Made by a program: the position numbers and the translations under genes. DNA of 64,000 nucleotides from a virus. The notes under the pieces were generated by a model. It saw nothing but the letters and a program-made list of their open reading frames with translations. It was not told where the DNA came from and did not search any database. The stretch is from positions 1 to 64,000 of IMG/VR virus record IMGVR_UViG_3300024344_000002; one strand, 5' to 3'. This document shows positions 39,901 through 49,847 of the stretch, in pieces. The stretch's first letter is position 1; the number at the start of each line of letters is the position of its first letter.

Positions 39901-42900
39901 TCAGTTAGAAAAGCGCAGATGAAGGGCATGGCCATTCAAGCTGCTGCTGCTTTAGCTACTAGTGTTGGTAAAAAACTTGAAGCTACAGGAATGGCCGCAG
40001 CAGAGGCGGGTGAAGGAACTGGTATGCAAGCTGCTGCTGGTAGATCTTTAGGAATGGCTGGACAGGGTGCGCAAATGGGTGCTATGTTTGGTCCTATGGG
40101 TGCTGCTGCTGGTGCTGTTACCGGTGCGCTTATTGGTTTTGTCACAGGTCTTAGAGATGCTAAGTTAGCTCTCGCAAAAGCAAGACTTGGCGAAGTTATG
40201 GAAGACACTGCTGAAACGATGCAAAAGTTCCGTGATGGAACAGCAACAGCAGCTGAAGTGCAGGCAAAATTAAATACGCAATCTACTGCTATTGATGATT
40301 TTAAGGCTGAAGGAATGGGGGGATATGCTGGAAGCACTGCTGGAAATAATGCAACGAATATTGTTGCCGGAGCGACTTCTGGTGCAGCTATTGGTGCGGC
40401 TATTGGAAGTATCGTTCCTATCTTTGGAACTGCTGCTGGTGCAATTGTCGGTGGTATCACTGGTGCAGTTACTGGTTTCTTCGCGGATTGGGCAGGACCA
40501 GACACAGAAGCTGTCACTGCTGAATGGGCTAAATCAACGCTAGAAATGCAGAAAAATATAAAAGAATTCCGAACTGGCGTTATTAATACCTCTAAGTCTT
40601 TTTCACAATTTGAATCTAATTTTGGAAGTGAAAATATAGATAGAATTGCCAAGATGGAGGGCAAGACTAGACAACAAGTAGTAAAAGAAATAACGAAAGA
40701 AATAAACGAAAGGAACAAACAAAGAGAAGCAGCTGAAAGACTAGTTGAAGCTCAAAATGAAGCAACTAAACAAATGATTAGGATGCAGCAATTGGGTCAA
40801 GTCTTTGATGAGCTGTCTTTTAGAATGGAAGGTTTTGGTAATGTACTAGATGGATTATCTAACATCACCGGAAGTGTCAAAATAGGATCTATAGGTTCAG
40901 CTCTTTCTGACGAAAGAATGGCTTCTAGAGATCAAGCTTCAAGAGATAGATATACAGGCAACGTTGATGCACTCACTAATATGGCTGGTGAGGGCGACAT
41001 GGGCTTAAAGAATTTTGCAGATAGTGCAAAGGGTGGCGCAATACTATCTCAAGAACTTGGAAGAGCCTTGACTATGAATCGAAAAGGCATTGGTGTTACA
41101 AGAAAGTTAGACGACGAAGGCAATATGTCTATCGTCGAAGGTAGCTTCGCTCAGAATGTAATGGACACCATACCTAAAGAGCTTGCCGATAAAATTCCAC
41201 CGGATATGTACGATCAGGTTAAAGACAACATAGCTGACATGGTTGTCGCTGAAGGTGGTTTAGAAAACCTACAGAAGAAGATACAAGAAGATCCAGATGC
41301 TCTAGTGAAAGAGCTTACAGGCGGATTGACTGAATCTAATAAAGCGTTTGAACAAGCTGGTAAAATGCTTGATTCTCATAATGCTAAGCTCCAAGAAGCG
41401 TATGCTAAACGCAACTCAATGGAGATGAGCTTTATAAAAACTCTACAAGATTTAAATACTCGTAGAGCATCATTAGTTGCCGATGACAGGGTGAGAAGAG
41501 GCGGTAAAGGAATGAGTACCGCAGAAGCTAGGGCTTTAGACGCTAAAAACAGAGGCGTAGCCATGAATGCAGTTTCTGCCGGTACTATGGCTTCAACTGG
41601 TTTAACAGCTGGTTCTGGACCAAAAGAAATTGCTAAAGCTATGGCTAAAGTTCGTGAAGACATAAAACAGAGCGATGAACAATTAGCAACCCAAGGAGTG
41701 ACGGGCGTTGGTATGGACTCTTCGCAGGGGTTGGCTGATTCACAAAAAGATCTAATAAAAGCGAACGCAGACTTAAAATCTGATTATGAAAAACTGCAAG
41801 GGGTTATGCAGCAATATGCTTCTTCTCAACAAGAGATGATCGCTCTTAACAAAGAGTTAGAGCAGCAGCAAAAGAAACAAAAGACATTAGAGCAATTAGC
41901 TGAAGATATGGCTTTTGGTACTGCTGAGCAAAAAGGTGAAGCCGCCAAGGTGATGAATGAGCTTGCTAAAGCTAAGACTATGGGAATTGGCGCTGTAGAT
42001 CCTGAATATCAAAGACAAATAGTAGGTCTTCTCAAACAAACTGGTAACGAAGACTTAGTTACTTCAACTATAAATCAAACCGCAGCAAATGCTGGAGTAA
42101 TGTTAGATCCAAAGACTGGTGGTATCAAAGGGGTGACAACCGCTAGCGATAAACGTAATGAAATTGCTGACAGGATGAAAGAGCTTGACGAACAAGGTCT
42201 AGCAGCCGCAGAAGGTTTAGCTTCTGAAGAAGGTCAGATACTAGCTGACTTCTCTGCTGGTATTGAGTCTCTTCATCAGAAGTTCTTAAGTGAACTCTTT
42301 AACATGTTAGCAGAAGCAAGAAAGAGAGAGTTAGAAGATAGAAAAGCCGACTTAGAAGCAGAACAAGAGGTTACACAAAAGCAGTTAGACTTCTTCGGAA
42401 AAGATGCAGCTGCTGCCTTGGGAATAGAAGATATAAGCAAGCTCAAGTTCAAAGATGGAGATACAGAACTTACTGGAGCTGCTGCTATGGAAAGAATTAT
42501 TCAAGGAGGATTTCTGGGGCAAGTCACTCAAGCTCAAAATATACAATCAAATATGGCAGGTAACCCTCTCGCAGCAGCTGTCATGGGAGGTATGGGAACC
42601 GAAGTATTAGATGACTTCCGTGACGGAAGCCATAATGCCATTCTTGAACAGCTTGGAATTACGGCAGCGGATGTTTACTCCACAGGATCTGACGCAAATG
42701 AAGATACTGACTTAGATGCAGCTAATACAGATATGGCGCAGCATATAGCAGCTAGAATGGGAGAAGAGCTAAGCAAAGCAGGTTTTGATATTGATGGTGA
42801 TACGCTACAAAAAAGATTGCTGGACAGACTTTCACCCGAAAAAATGGAATCTCTTGGCGGCTTTGACTTTGATGATTGGATAAGTGGTCAATTAGAAGCA

Positions 42901-44673
42901 ATAGGTAGAGGCGCTAGAAATCAAGTAAAACTCACTGGCAAGAATCAAGAAGCTCTTCAAGCTTTACAAGGGGCTAATGCTACAAACTTAGGTTCAGGTG
43001 CGCAGTCCCAAATAGACAAACTGCAAGCAGAAGCTGGCATCGAAGCAGGCATACAATTTGACATAGGCAAAGCAAACGAAGAATTAGATAAATCTATTGA
43101 GAAGCTTGCTACTACAGTCAATGAAATGGCTGACCTTGATAAAAAGACAGGAGCCAAAAAAGTTGAACAAGCCGAAGCTGAAGCAAAGATTGAACAAAAG
43201 AGACAAGAAGAAAACAAAAAAGTAACAGATCAAATCAAAGGTGATACAGGAGTTCCAGTAGCTTCTGTTGGTGGAAGTGCAGCACCAATAGCTGCTACAA
43301 CATTTAATGCAAGTCCAATAGTAGGAATGAAACAGGATCTGCCAACTCCTATGTCATTATCAGACATGCCAGATGGAGAGTGGGTAGGGCCTTCATTAAG
43401 TCAAACTGGACCCGAAGCAGAAGCAAAAGTTATAGCTCAAGAAATGACTAAACAGCAGAGCATTGCTCCTAGTGCTGCAAGCGGAGGAGGAGCATCTTCG
43501 TTTATCAGTAATATGGGTAAAGGTTTATCTAATGCACTTTCAAAGGGTAGCGAGTTAATTTCCCAAGTAGACCCAACAAGCATGAAGAAGGCTATGGTAG
43601 CTGCTCAGTCATCAAGTAGACGCGAAAGATTAGCCGAACTCAAAGAACAGATAAAAGGTACTACAGAACAACAAAGTAGATTTAAATCCATTCACAAAGA
43701 GGGAACAAGCACGAATATGCTTGAAACTCTGAATAGCTATAATCCGATGACGGGGTTTGGCATGATAGGTCCGAATAGTGACTTCCAAAGCAAAACTGGC
43801 ATGAGCAAAGATTTTGTTGAAAGAGAGATGGGTAAAGGTGCAGAACAATTAAAGGGTCTAAAAGCAGAACAAGCATCTTTGTTAGCTGAAGAAAAAATGG
43901 CAGCAGAAGTAGCTGCACAAGAACAAGCAGCAGCAGACGAGGCTGCAAAGTTTGAACCTTTGATTCTAGCTATTACTGACGGTAGCTTGGCGATAGTAGA
44001 AGCGATTGAAAATTCTGCTATGAGCGCAGAGCAAAAAAGAGCTGAGGCTGAACAAGCAGCCCAAGAACAAGCAATCGCAGAACAGACAAAGACTCCAGAG
44101 CAATTAGCTCAAGAGGCGGCAAAGTCAGCATCAATGTCAACTGCGCAATCACAAGTAGATAGCTTGTCGAAATATGGACTAAACACTGGAATATCCACTG
44201 CTTCTAATACACTAAGAAGAGAACAGGAAAGACAAGCAGCAGAAGCAGAAGCTGTTAAGAAACAAGAAGAACTAGCAAAACAATTAAAGAATGGAGCGGG
44301 AGATGCCTTAGCTCAAGCTGGTGCGAGTGATCTAACGCCTGATCAACAAAAACAACTTTCCTCAAAATTAGAAGCGCCGGGTTCAGAAGGGTTATTGTCA
44401 GCTCTAGGTGTTGAACCATTACAAGAGCAAGTAGAAAGACTTGGTTCTATATTTGAAAATGCGCTTCAAGTTGAAGTTGGTGGTACTATAGATGTAAACG
44501 TTAATATGAATGGTGCTGAAGCATTAGCGAATGCTGAAAAAGCATTTGGATCATTAGCTTCTAAGAAAGCTACTGATGCAATAAATAACTTTATTAGTGA
44601 AATGAATAAAGGCGGCAATAACGCAAGACCTAAACAGAAGGAAAATTGGACTGGTAATGGAGAGGCAAGCTAA
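36982..44673 (+). CDS. Tape measure protein with embedded SNase-like domain
   Basis: 2563 residues. It sets tail length and is ejected ahead of the DNA. Residues about 100-350 are a TP901-type core (AFEREMVKVSQVTG, LVKTARVLSQTGM, NVVAGNFAVEASDIGAAIKR, ATTRETAETIATGMRTIFTR). PGEFVIRKRSAQKLG (487-) and PGEFVVNKKSAKRIG (689-) are two copies of a tape-measure motif. Between them residues about 519-665 resemble a staphylococcal nuclease (GTVDGDTYRA, RTRLKGYDAAEMP). Gly-zipper hydrophobic segments near 1041 and 1126-1170 could line a membrane pore. The rest is coiled coil rich in Ala, Glu, Lys, Gln. By the usual 0.15 nm per residue, the tail would approach 0.38 micrometre. Confidence 0.93.
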   Translation: MSDKFLLTAQLHLQAPTNTKQVLKQIQNQLKGANVNVQLKNAKQTVTQLKQTAKQLQTVQKQAKGAETQMDRLGKAFGQTLKYIVRYDLARRVFSLFTNAIEQGTRDAIAFEREMVKVSQVTGKSMRQLSGLTKEIGNLAKAYGTSSAQLVKTARVLSQTGMAARDVEMAMKSLAKSTLAPTFDNITDTAETAIAAMRQFRLEANQLEGLLNKINVVAGNFAVEASDIGAAIKRAGGAFASAGGQVEEFIALFTSVRATTRETAETIATGMRTIFTRIQRPKTIQFLKQFGVELQNLEGQFIGPYQAVEQLNKALAGLDPKDVRYSMIIEQLGGFRQVSKVIPLIQQFGTAQDALNKQMSSQGSLSADAAKAQKTLAVQIAQLTENVKELFRNITSSATFQVLAKGAVAFSNAIVKAADAISGLIPILGALFAVKGMKWLMGGGMSTILGSGGGRPRPYGPAPQGFSQGGWVPGTGSGDTVPAYLEPGEFVIRKRSAQKLGPRLNSLNKYAGGGVVSAKHTGTVDGDTYRATLRNSGKPYSSRTRLKGYDAAEMPIEREKEIWKAHGINPDTDHPGIVAKGIAESYASKLTPKKFTAMFTGKDGSGHGMGAFDRPHYKADDLGEQLVGAGVGAKGKFSIYDWLVKNKGQKKADAIVKAGKATKDKSVRSRGDKYNRGGKVRAPNSLLTPGEFVVNKKSAKRIGYGTLGSLNRYAVGGVAGGGLGFAGGGLNAEQAQALIDAITKLVPSFERLQLATGKVGDVFEATKNAGKELTKFAASTAEAGAEVGLQYAKFKAFGGAVNAGLDSIGLQNTAFESLVDTTFQVKANLAAMGEAANQLKGDFGDAAQGFFETLAGSGKLGKKAKGFAEGGGIGKIRDRLTQDAEAAGRFGVGGKGSRDALKMEQEKLPQMRKQVESKQKELDASNKALEKAKRAQAYKAPGDTGKLDRARYEQQQAQESLGKAKGRVAGGEKSVRKAQMKGMAIQAAAALATSVGKKLEATGMAAAEAGEGTGMQAAAGRSLGMAGQGAQMGAMFGPMGAAAGAVTGALIGFVTGLRDAKLALAKARLGEVMEDTAETMQKFRDGTATAAEVQAKLNTQSTAIDDFKAEGMGGYAGSTAGNNATNIVAGATSGAAIGAAIGSIVPIFGTAAGAIVGGITGAVTGFFADWAGPDTEAVTAEWAKSTLEMQKNIKEFRTGVINTSKSFSQFESNFGSENIDRIAKMEGKTRQQVVKEITKEINERNKQREAAERLVEAQNEATKQMIRMQQLGQVFDELSFRMEGFGNVLDGLSNITGSVKIGSIGSALSDERMASRDQASRDRYTGNVDALTNMAGEGDMGLKNFADSAKGGAILSQELGRALTMNRKGIGVTRKLDDEGNMSIVEGSFAQNVMDTIPKELADKIPPDMYDQVKDNIADMVVAEGGLENLQKKIQEDPDALVKELTGGLTESNKAFEQAGKMLDSHNAKLQEAYAKRNSMEMSFIKTLQDLNTRRASLVADDRVRRGGKGMSTAEARALDAKNRGVAMNAVSAGTMASTGLTAGSGPKEIAKAMAKVREDIKQSDEQLATQGVTGVGMDSSQGLADSQKDLIKANADLKSDYEKLQGVMQQYASSQQEMIALNKELEQQQKKQKTLEQLAEDMAFGTAEQKGEAAKVMNELAKAKTMGIGAVDPEYQRQIVGLLKQTGNEDLVTSTINQTAANAGVMLDPKTGGIKGVTTASDKRNEIADRMKELDEQGLAAAEGLASEEGQILADFSAGIESLHQKFLSELFNMLAEARKRELEDRKADLEAEQEVTQKQLDFFGKDAAAALGIEDISKLKFKDGDTELTGAAAMERIIQGGFLGQVTQAQNIQSNMAGNPLAAAVMGGMGTEVLDDFRDGSHNAILEQLGITAADVYSTGSDANEDTDLDAANTDMAQHIAARMGEELSKAGFDIDGDTLQKRLLDRLSPEKMESLGGFDFDDWISGQLEAIGRGARNQVKLTGKNQEALQALQGANATNLGSGAQSQIDKLQAEAGIEAGIQFDIGKANEELDKSIEKLATTVNEMADLDKKTGAKKVEQAEAEAKIEQKRQEENKKVTDQIKGDTGVPVASVGGSAAPIAATTFNASPIVGMKQDLPTPMSLSDMPDGEWVGPSLSQTGPEAEAKVIAQEMTKQQSIAPSAASGGGASSFISNMGKGLSNALSKGSELISQVDPTSMKKAMVAAQSSSRRERLAELKEQIKGTTEQQSRFKSIHKEGTSTNMLETLNSYNPMTGFGMIGPNSDFQSKTGMSKDFVEREMGKGAEQLKGLKAEQASLLAEEKMAAEVAAQEQAAADEAAKFEPLILAITDGSLAIVEAIENSAMSAEQKRAEAEQAAQEQAIAEQTKTPEQLAQEAAKSASMSTAQSQVDSLSKYGLNTGISTASNTLRREQERQAAEAEAVKKQEELAKQLKNGAGDALAQAGASDLTPDQQKQLSSKLEAPGSEGLLSALGVEPLQEQVERLGSIFENALQVEVGGTIDVNVNMNGAEALANAEKAFGSLASKKATDAINNFISEMNKGGNNARPKQKENWTGNGEAS

Positions 44674-44679
44674 GACAAG

Positions 44680-47277
44680 ATGGCTACTTATATAGGTTCA
44701 TCATTAATAAACGCAAGAGCAAGAATGCTCAGCAATGTACATGCTAGCGGAAATCTTCCTGTTTCCGTTGGTACTGTAGGTACATTGCATAGACCCGGTG
44801 AAACTAATGACATTGGACTTGTAATGTTTGGGGAGGTTGAAAGAGCGCCTCAAAGGTTTGTTGCACCAAGTGGTACAAATAGAGAGTATGCATATTGGAG
44901 AGGAAACCAAAACAAACAAACAGTTCAAAAATTTGATCAAGCTTATATGGCTTTAGAAGGTAGTGGAATATATGGTTCTGCACCTCAAGTGATAGTAGAA
45001 ACAGGTGACTCTTCAGGCAGTGGAACCTGTTCTGAAGGCAGTGGTCAGGGTGGCTGTACTTGGTTTTGGGATTTATATAGTGGTGGTTGGATATCTTATG
45101 GAAGCGTATGTCCCGATGGTTGTGGTTGTGGTAATCCACCATCTTACAATGGGTCAATGTATGGAGAAATAACTAACACTGATTGTACTGGCTCAACAGC
45201 AACCCAAACCGGACAAGGTGTAGGAGATGATGTCGGTTACGCTAGATGGTTCAAAGCCGGAGAAACAAAAGACTACCTTGGGGATGAAGCTATTACTCAA
45301 AGATCTCTTTATCTTAGTGAGAGATCGTTCATCAATGTTGGCAGTGGTGTTGATATTGGGCAGACTTCAGGATACACAGCATTTGCTAAGTTTGTGCCTA
45401 GTGGAGACATGTCTAACACCGTCTTAGTATCTCAACATAAAGAAAATCCAGCCTTATTTGTTTTGGGTTGTGACTTTGATGGCAAATTTTACATCAGATC
45501 TGACAGTTCATCAACCGAGTTAGGCCGAGACAATATAGCCCAATTTGCTAAGTCAAGAGAAACATACGAACAATACAAGTATCCAGTACACTTGATGGGT
45601 GTATACGCTTCTGGAGATTCAAGATTAAAGCTCTATGTTAATGGAAAGCTAGAAGGCGAATCAGAAACATTCACTAGAATCACAAATAAATCAGCTAACA
45701 CTAATATGATTTTGGGCAAACGAGAGTTTGCTATGACTCAAAAAGGTTTTACTGGGTGGATAGATGAGATTGGAATATCTTCAAGATCTCTTGGTTCTAC
45801 TGAAGTGCAGTCTTTTTATGATAGCACATTCTCAATATCAGATTTAATATTCAACGCTGATGTTACTCCAACAGGAGGTGCGTTAGAAGGTACTGCATTT
45901 GGTGACTCTGGTATAGACGCTTTCAATGAAACTTATGCAGAGTTACATATTGAATCTGGAAATCCTTATAACGCAAAAGGAGGAGCTTACGATTTAAAAT
46001 CTTGGGGTGGTACTAACAATGCGGTATCATCAGTTCTTACATTTGATTTAACTCAAATAGACCCTAGATTTCATCAGTTAGAATCTCTTTCTGTTGACAT
46101 GTGGGTGGAACACAACACCACGCATCCAAGCGGAGCTGATGTGTCTGTTGTGGTAGAAAATCAGAAAACGCCGAATGTTAACTTAGCTTGGGCAGCATCT
46201 GGGATAAATATCCCGTCTGGTCAAAAAAGGCTATTATCTTTTAATAAACCTTTAAGTCAGAACTTGTATACTAAGACTGGTAAAGAGTCTTATAACTTGT
46301 CATTGGATAGACACAAGCTAAAAATTATCGTTTCGTATCCTGCCTTAGATAGTTTGTACAATGCTGAGTTTAGAATTTTCTCCAGTAAATTAATGTATGA
46401 CGGCTTTGACATACTTTCTAAGTATAATAGTAAGGATGGATTGTCTATAGGTCCTACAATCTATGGGCATGGAGTTTTGGATGAAGATGGCTATTATGCA
46501 TCATATGACACTGGCGATAAAAGCTTAACATTTTTCACTGAAGGTGGAACTCCCACTGCCGCAAGTGGAAACTTAGCTTTATTTGTTGACGCTGATACTG
46601 CTGCACAAAGCTTAAACTTAGTATTGAATCATGATCCTCAAACAAGCCTTGGTAACACTGCTACCGGTTCTTTAGCAGCTAATGCTGGTGTTACAATGAA
46701 CACCACTCTTGGTTTGTTTACTAAGTTTGGACCAGCTTCTGGAAACCTTAATTTATTCTTGAAGCAAAAAGAATTTAGAAAAGCAGTTCCCGGTACATTG
46801 AATTTTGACATTACCGGCTCTGAATTTGTATATCCATACAATCAGAAAAATATGCCTTTGTTCCTTCTTTCTTCTGCTGGAACTGGGATACATGCAGCTG
46901 AAATGTTTTTGACTATGCCAAAAACTATAGCTCCTCCTATATTCGATAAACGCTTACTGTTTATTGAAGGTAGGCAACCAGTAGCTGATATACCTTTATG
47001 GATACAAACAGCTTCTGGAATTAATAGATTTTCCACTTTGTATGTGTTAGCTCCTAATGCTGCATCTACAAATACAAATATGAATCTATTTTTGAAAGAT
47101 AAAAATATATTTTCTACGTCATCATTGAAGGCTAATGCCGGTATTGTAATGAGTGGCGTTCCTCCATTGTTTGTCAGTGGTCTAGGACTTGGAAGCGGTT
47201 TATTAAATTTGAGTATACCAAACACTATTGGTTCTGGTACTTCCAACACAACACTAACTACAAAAGGTATATTTTAA
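44680..47277 (+). CDS. Tail protein with LamG-like domain and Cys/Trp insert
   Basis: 865 residues. After an N-terminal tail-tip domain comes a Gly/Cys/Trp-rich insert (about 111-172) with CTWFWDLYSGGWISYG and CPDGCGCGNPP. Residues about 210-380 resemble a concanavalin/LamG fold: SFINVGSGVDIG, YTAFAKFVPSGD, HLMGVYASGDSRLKLYVNGK, GWIDEIGISSRSLG. The final third repeats short LFL/NL strands separated by SG turns (ASGNLNLFLKQ, NTNMNLFLKDK). LamG folds often bind carbohydrates. It follows the tape measure, where the distal tail protein gene is expected, and may be an adhesive distal tail component. Confidence 0.65.
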   Translation: MATYIGSSLINARARMLSNVHASGNLPVSVGTVGTLHRPGETNDIGLVMFGEVERAPQRFVAPSGTNREYAYWRGNQNKQTVQKFDQAYMALEGSGIYGSAPQVIVETGDSSGSGTCSEGSGQGGCTWFWDLYSGGWISYGSVCPDGCGCGNPPSYNGSMYGEITNTDCTGSTATQTGQGVGDDVGYARWFKAGETKDYLGDEAITQRSLYLSERSFINVGSGVDIGQTSGYTAFAKFVPSGDMSNTVLVSQHKENPALFVLGCDFDGKFYIRSDSSSTELGRDNIAQFAKSRETYEQYKYPVHLMGVYASGDSRLKLYVNGKLEGESETFTRITNKSANTNMILGKREFAMTQKGFTGWIDEIGISSRSLGSTEVQSFYDSTFSISDLIFNADVTPTGGALEGTAFGDSGIDAFNETYAELHIESGNPYNAKGGAYDLKSWGGTNNAVSSVLTFDLTQIDPRFHQLESLSVDMWVEHNTTHPSGADVSVVVENQKTPNVNLAWAASGINIPSGQKRLLSFNKPLSQNLYTKTGKESYNLSLDRHKLKIIVSYPALDSLYNAEFRIFSSKLMYDGFDILSKYNSKDGLSIGPTIYGHGVLDEDGYYASYDTGDKSLTFFTEGGTPTAASGNLALFVDADTAAQSLNLVLNHDPQTSLGNTATGSLAANAGVTMNTTLGLFTKFGPASGNLNLFLKQKEFRKAVPGTLNFDITGSEFVYPYNQKNMPLFLLSSAGTGIHAAEMFLTMPKTIAPPIFDKRLLFIEGRQPVADIPLWIQTASGINRFSTLYVLAPNAASTNTNMNLFLKDKNIFSTSSLKANAGIVMSGVPPLFVSGLGLGSGLLNLSIPNTIGSGTSNTTLTTKGIF

Positions 47278-49847
47278 TGCCAGTTACTATAACAGATACT
47301 AGAACAGACCGAAAAAACTATTTAATTCCTGCACCTTTTGTCAATATAACAAAAAACTTTGACAAACAGGGTGATGGTGAAATTATAGGTGCTACGTACA
47401 GCATAACACTAACAGGTACTTTATTAGCTGATAGAGGGTCTCCTTTAAATCACCTAGGAATTGACACTCTAGGTATTAAAGCGGACGTATTGGCCGGTAA
47501 AAGAACTGGGTTTATTGACGACCAAATTATGACCACCCTTGTTAGCCGTGCAGCGCCTTGTAACTACAAAGACTATATACACGGTCATTGCGGTGCTGCA
47601 AATTTGGGAGAAGAATATTACAGAGCATTGCAAGTAAAGCAAAAAGCTTTATTGAATATGTTCAGTAAACTTAATGAAGGTGCTTTGTTAGAAGTAAGTC
47701 CTCCAGAAGAATCTATGGATCCTGACGTTGACGGGTTTAGAGCTTTTGTAAAATTTGAGTCTATAGACATACCAGCACACAATCCCGGAGACCCTGTTAA
47801 ATCTCAATATACTATTAATCTTAAAGCTGATTATCTTGTAGGCCCAAATGGGCAGATAGACCAAGAAGACTGGGAAAATTTAGGTAGATGGCTAGTATCT
47901 TCAGCAAGCGAAACTTGGGATATAGCAGAGATTGATGGAAAACATGTTGTAGAAAGAGCAGATGGTACTAGTGGTTATGAAAGAAATGCTTTTAACAGAA
48001 ATGATAATGCATATGAAGACATGTCAAGAGACATGCATAATGGAGAAGCTGTAGGTCATCATAAAGTGTATACTTTGACACATACTATTTCTTCAACTGG
48101 TAAATCTAAATTTGATAGAACAGCGAATAATGCAGCTGGAATACCCGGACATAAAATAATGGACGATGGTAACTATATTGAGAGTGGATCTATAGAAAAT
48201 CAAAATGGAGAAAATGTAACAACTGGAACATCTAGCACAAAAAGTATAAAAGATGGATTCAGTTCTATGTATGCACCAAATGGAAGAGCTTGGCAGCAGG
48301 CAAGAGGTTTTGTATACGATGTAATCAAATACGGAGAAAGGTTTTTAGCTGGTGATAATGGAGCTTTTGTTGACAATGCTGCTAGCACTACTTTAAAAGA
48401 AAATAGCACAAAAACTACTGAAGTTGATTATGACAATTATGACACATTTGGAATGAATCTACCTAAAAAGTCAGATGGAAGTCATATATACAAAGCATAC
48501 AATTATAAAAGAACACAAAATGTAGACAAAAGAGGAGGATCTTTTAGTGTAACAGAAACTTGGACTCTTGCTCCAGAAGATTTTTTGGCGCTAGAAAGTT
48601 TTGATGTTAGCATTTCCGAGTCTGACCAAGCAGGCGGAATCATTGAAGTGAGCATCAATGGAACAATAGAAGGTCTTTTAAACAACGCTGTAGATAACAG
48701 TGCGGCTGACAATAACACGACCGACGATAAAGAAAAGTCAATGCTCACAGATACAACGCAAGACTCAAGAGAGACTAACGTTGATATAACTGGTAAGGGT
48801 ACAGAAAAGGCCGTAGAACTTCCAGAGCCGCATCACGGGGTTATGGTTTATTCTAAGCATGAAAACGCAAAGCTGCATTACAACACTAAAGTGCAGCCTA
48901 ATCTCTATAACACTGCCCAGAAGATGATTGATGATTTGTTTGGTTATGAACAAATTGGATATGCAGGCGTAGAGGATGGAGATGCATGGACCGACAAAGG
49001 TCTTATTGTTAATCCTCTTCCAGTAAATAAGAGTATAACTCAGCAGCCCGGAACTGGAACAATAACGTATAATTTTACTTTCAGTACTAAACCAATTGGA
49101 AACATACCGTTTTGTAGTAATGAAACTATATCAGTTTCTACTAACTATCCGGGAATGGTAGTTGCTCAACATCAAGTAATAGGTAGACCATTAGGTCCGG
49201 TTCTACAAAGTCTTGGAACTCAAACGGCAGCAACAAGAAGTTTAAGCTTAAGTTGTAATGTTGATGTTAGAAGAAAATATTTGTGTATTGATAGTTTGTA
49301 CTATACTGTACATCCATATTCAAACTCAGATGCGTGTACTGCTGCTAAAGGACCAGAAGGTCAATCTTTAATATGGATAAAGAATCCTAACTATGTAAAC
49401 ACTAGAGCTTCTATTCATGGCACAGCTACTGCTGGAGCCAATTATGACGCATTGAGACCAAGAGCAACTGAAGCTATGTCTAGTGCTAGACCAAGCACTC
49501 AAAGAAATAGCTATTGGGGTACTACTGCTGTTGAACCAAATGCAACTTATAAATTATCTCAACACAATGGAATAGCTCGAATAGTAAGTTCTTTTGATCC
49601 TTTTGCTTATAGAACTTTGTACGATTCAGCAAACAAAAATTATACTGCTCATTATAGAGAGCATGGTGTTAGAAAATCGTACCATGATGCGCCTAGTGAA
49701 AGTTGGGATCCTACAACTGGAGCATGGAGTTATAGTATTACTTGGACATACGAAATGGATGATCCATACACCCAACCTTCAACAACTTACTTGAACGGGG
49801 CAAATGCAGATGCATCGGCTTCGCCTTGGCCGGGAGATGAGATGTAA
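47277..49847 (+). CDS. Tail-tip structural protein
   Basis: 856 residues, start overlapping the previous stop (TAATG). The first 190 residues (PAPFVNITKNFDKQGDGEIIGATYSITLTGTLL split by Gly) look like a distal-tail or baseplate hub domain, with FRAFVKFESIDIPAHNPG following. Two later segments repeat a similar beta pattern (SFSVTETWTLAPEDF, GIIEVSINGTIEGL; later KSYHDAPSESWDPTTGAWSYSITWTYEMDDP). This suggests duplicated domains. No enzymatic motif is seen. Inferred to be part of the tail tip from position among large tail genes. Confidence 0.6.
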   Translation: MPVTITDTRTDRKNYLIPAPFVNITKNFDKQGDGEIIGATYSITLTGTLLADRGSPLNHLGIDTLGIKADVLAGKRTGFIDDQIMTTLVSRAAPCNYKDYIHGHCGAANLGEEYYRALQVKQKALLNMFSKLNEGALLEVSPPEESMDPDVDGFRAFVKFESIDIPAHNPGDPVKSQYTINLKADYLVGPNGQIDQEDWENLGRWLVSSASETWDIAEIDGKHVVERADGTSGYERNAFNRNDNAYEDMSRDMHNGEAVGHHKVYTLTHTISSTGKSKFDRTANNAAGIPGHKIMDDGNYIESGSIENQNGENVTTGTSSTKSIKDGFSSMYAPNGRAWQQARGFVYDVIKYGERFLAGDNGAFVDNAASTTLKENSTKTTEVDYDNYDTFGMNLPKKSDGSHIYKAYNYKRTQNVDKRGGSFSVTETWTLAPEDFLALESFDVSISESDQAGGIIEVSINGTIEGLLNNAVDNSAADNNTTDDKEKSMLTDTTQDSRETNVDITGKGTEKAVELPEPHHGVMVYSKHENAKLHYNTKVQPNLYNTAQKMIDDLFGYEQIGYAGVEDGDAWTDKGLIVNPLPVNKSITQQPGTGTITYNFTFSTKPIGNIPFCSNETISVSTNYPGMVVAQHQVIGRPLGPVLQSLGTQTAATRSLSLSCNVDVRRKYLCIDSLYYTVHPYSNSDACTAAKGPEGQSLIWIKNPNYVNTRASIHGTATAGANYDALRPRATEAMSSARPSTQRNSYWGTTAVEPNATYKLSQHNGIARIVSSFDPFAYRTLYDSANKNYTAHYREHGVRKSYHDAPSESWDPTTGAWSYSITWTYEMDDPYTQPSTTYLNGANADASASPWPGDEM

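Noticed and set aside
39936-40718. 260-codon minus-strand open frame inside the tape measure gene
   Set aside because: Its Ala/Pro/Val-rich translation is the mirror of the Gly/Ala-rich coding strand. It has no start signal and the plus-strand gene is certain.
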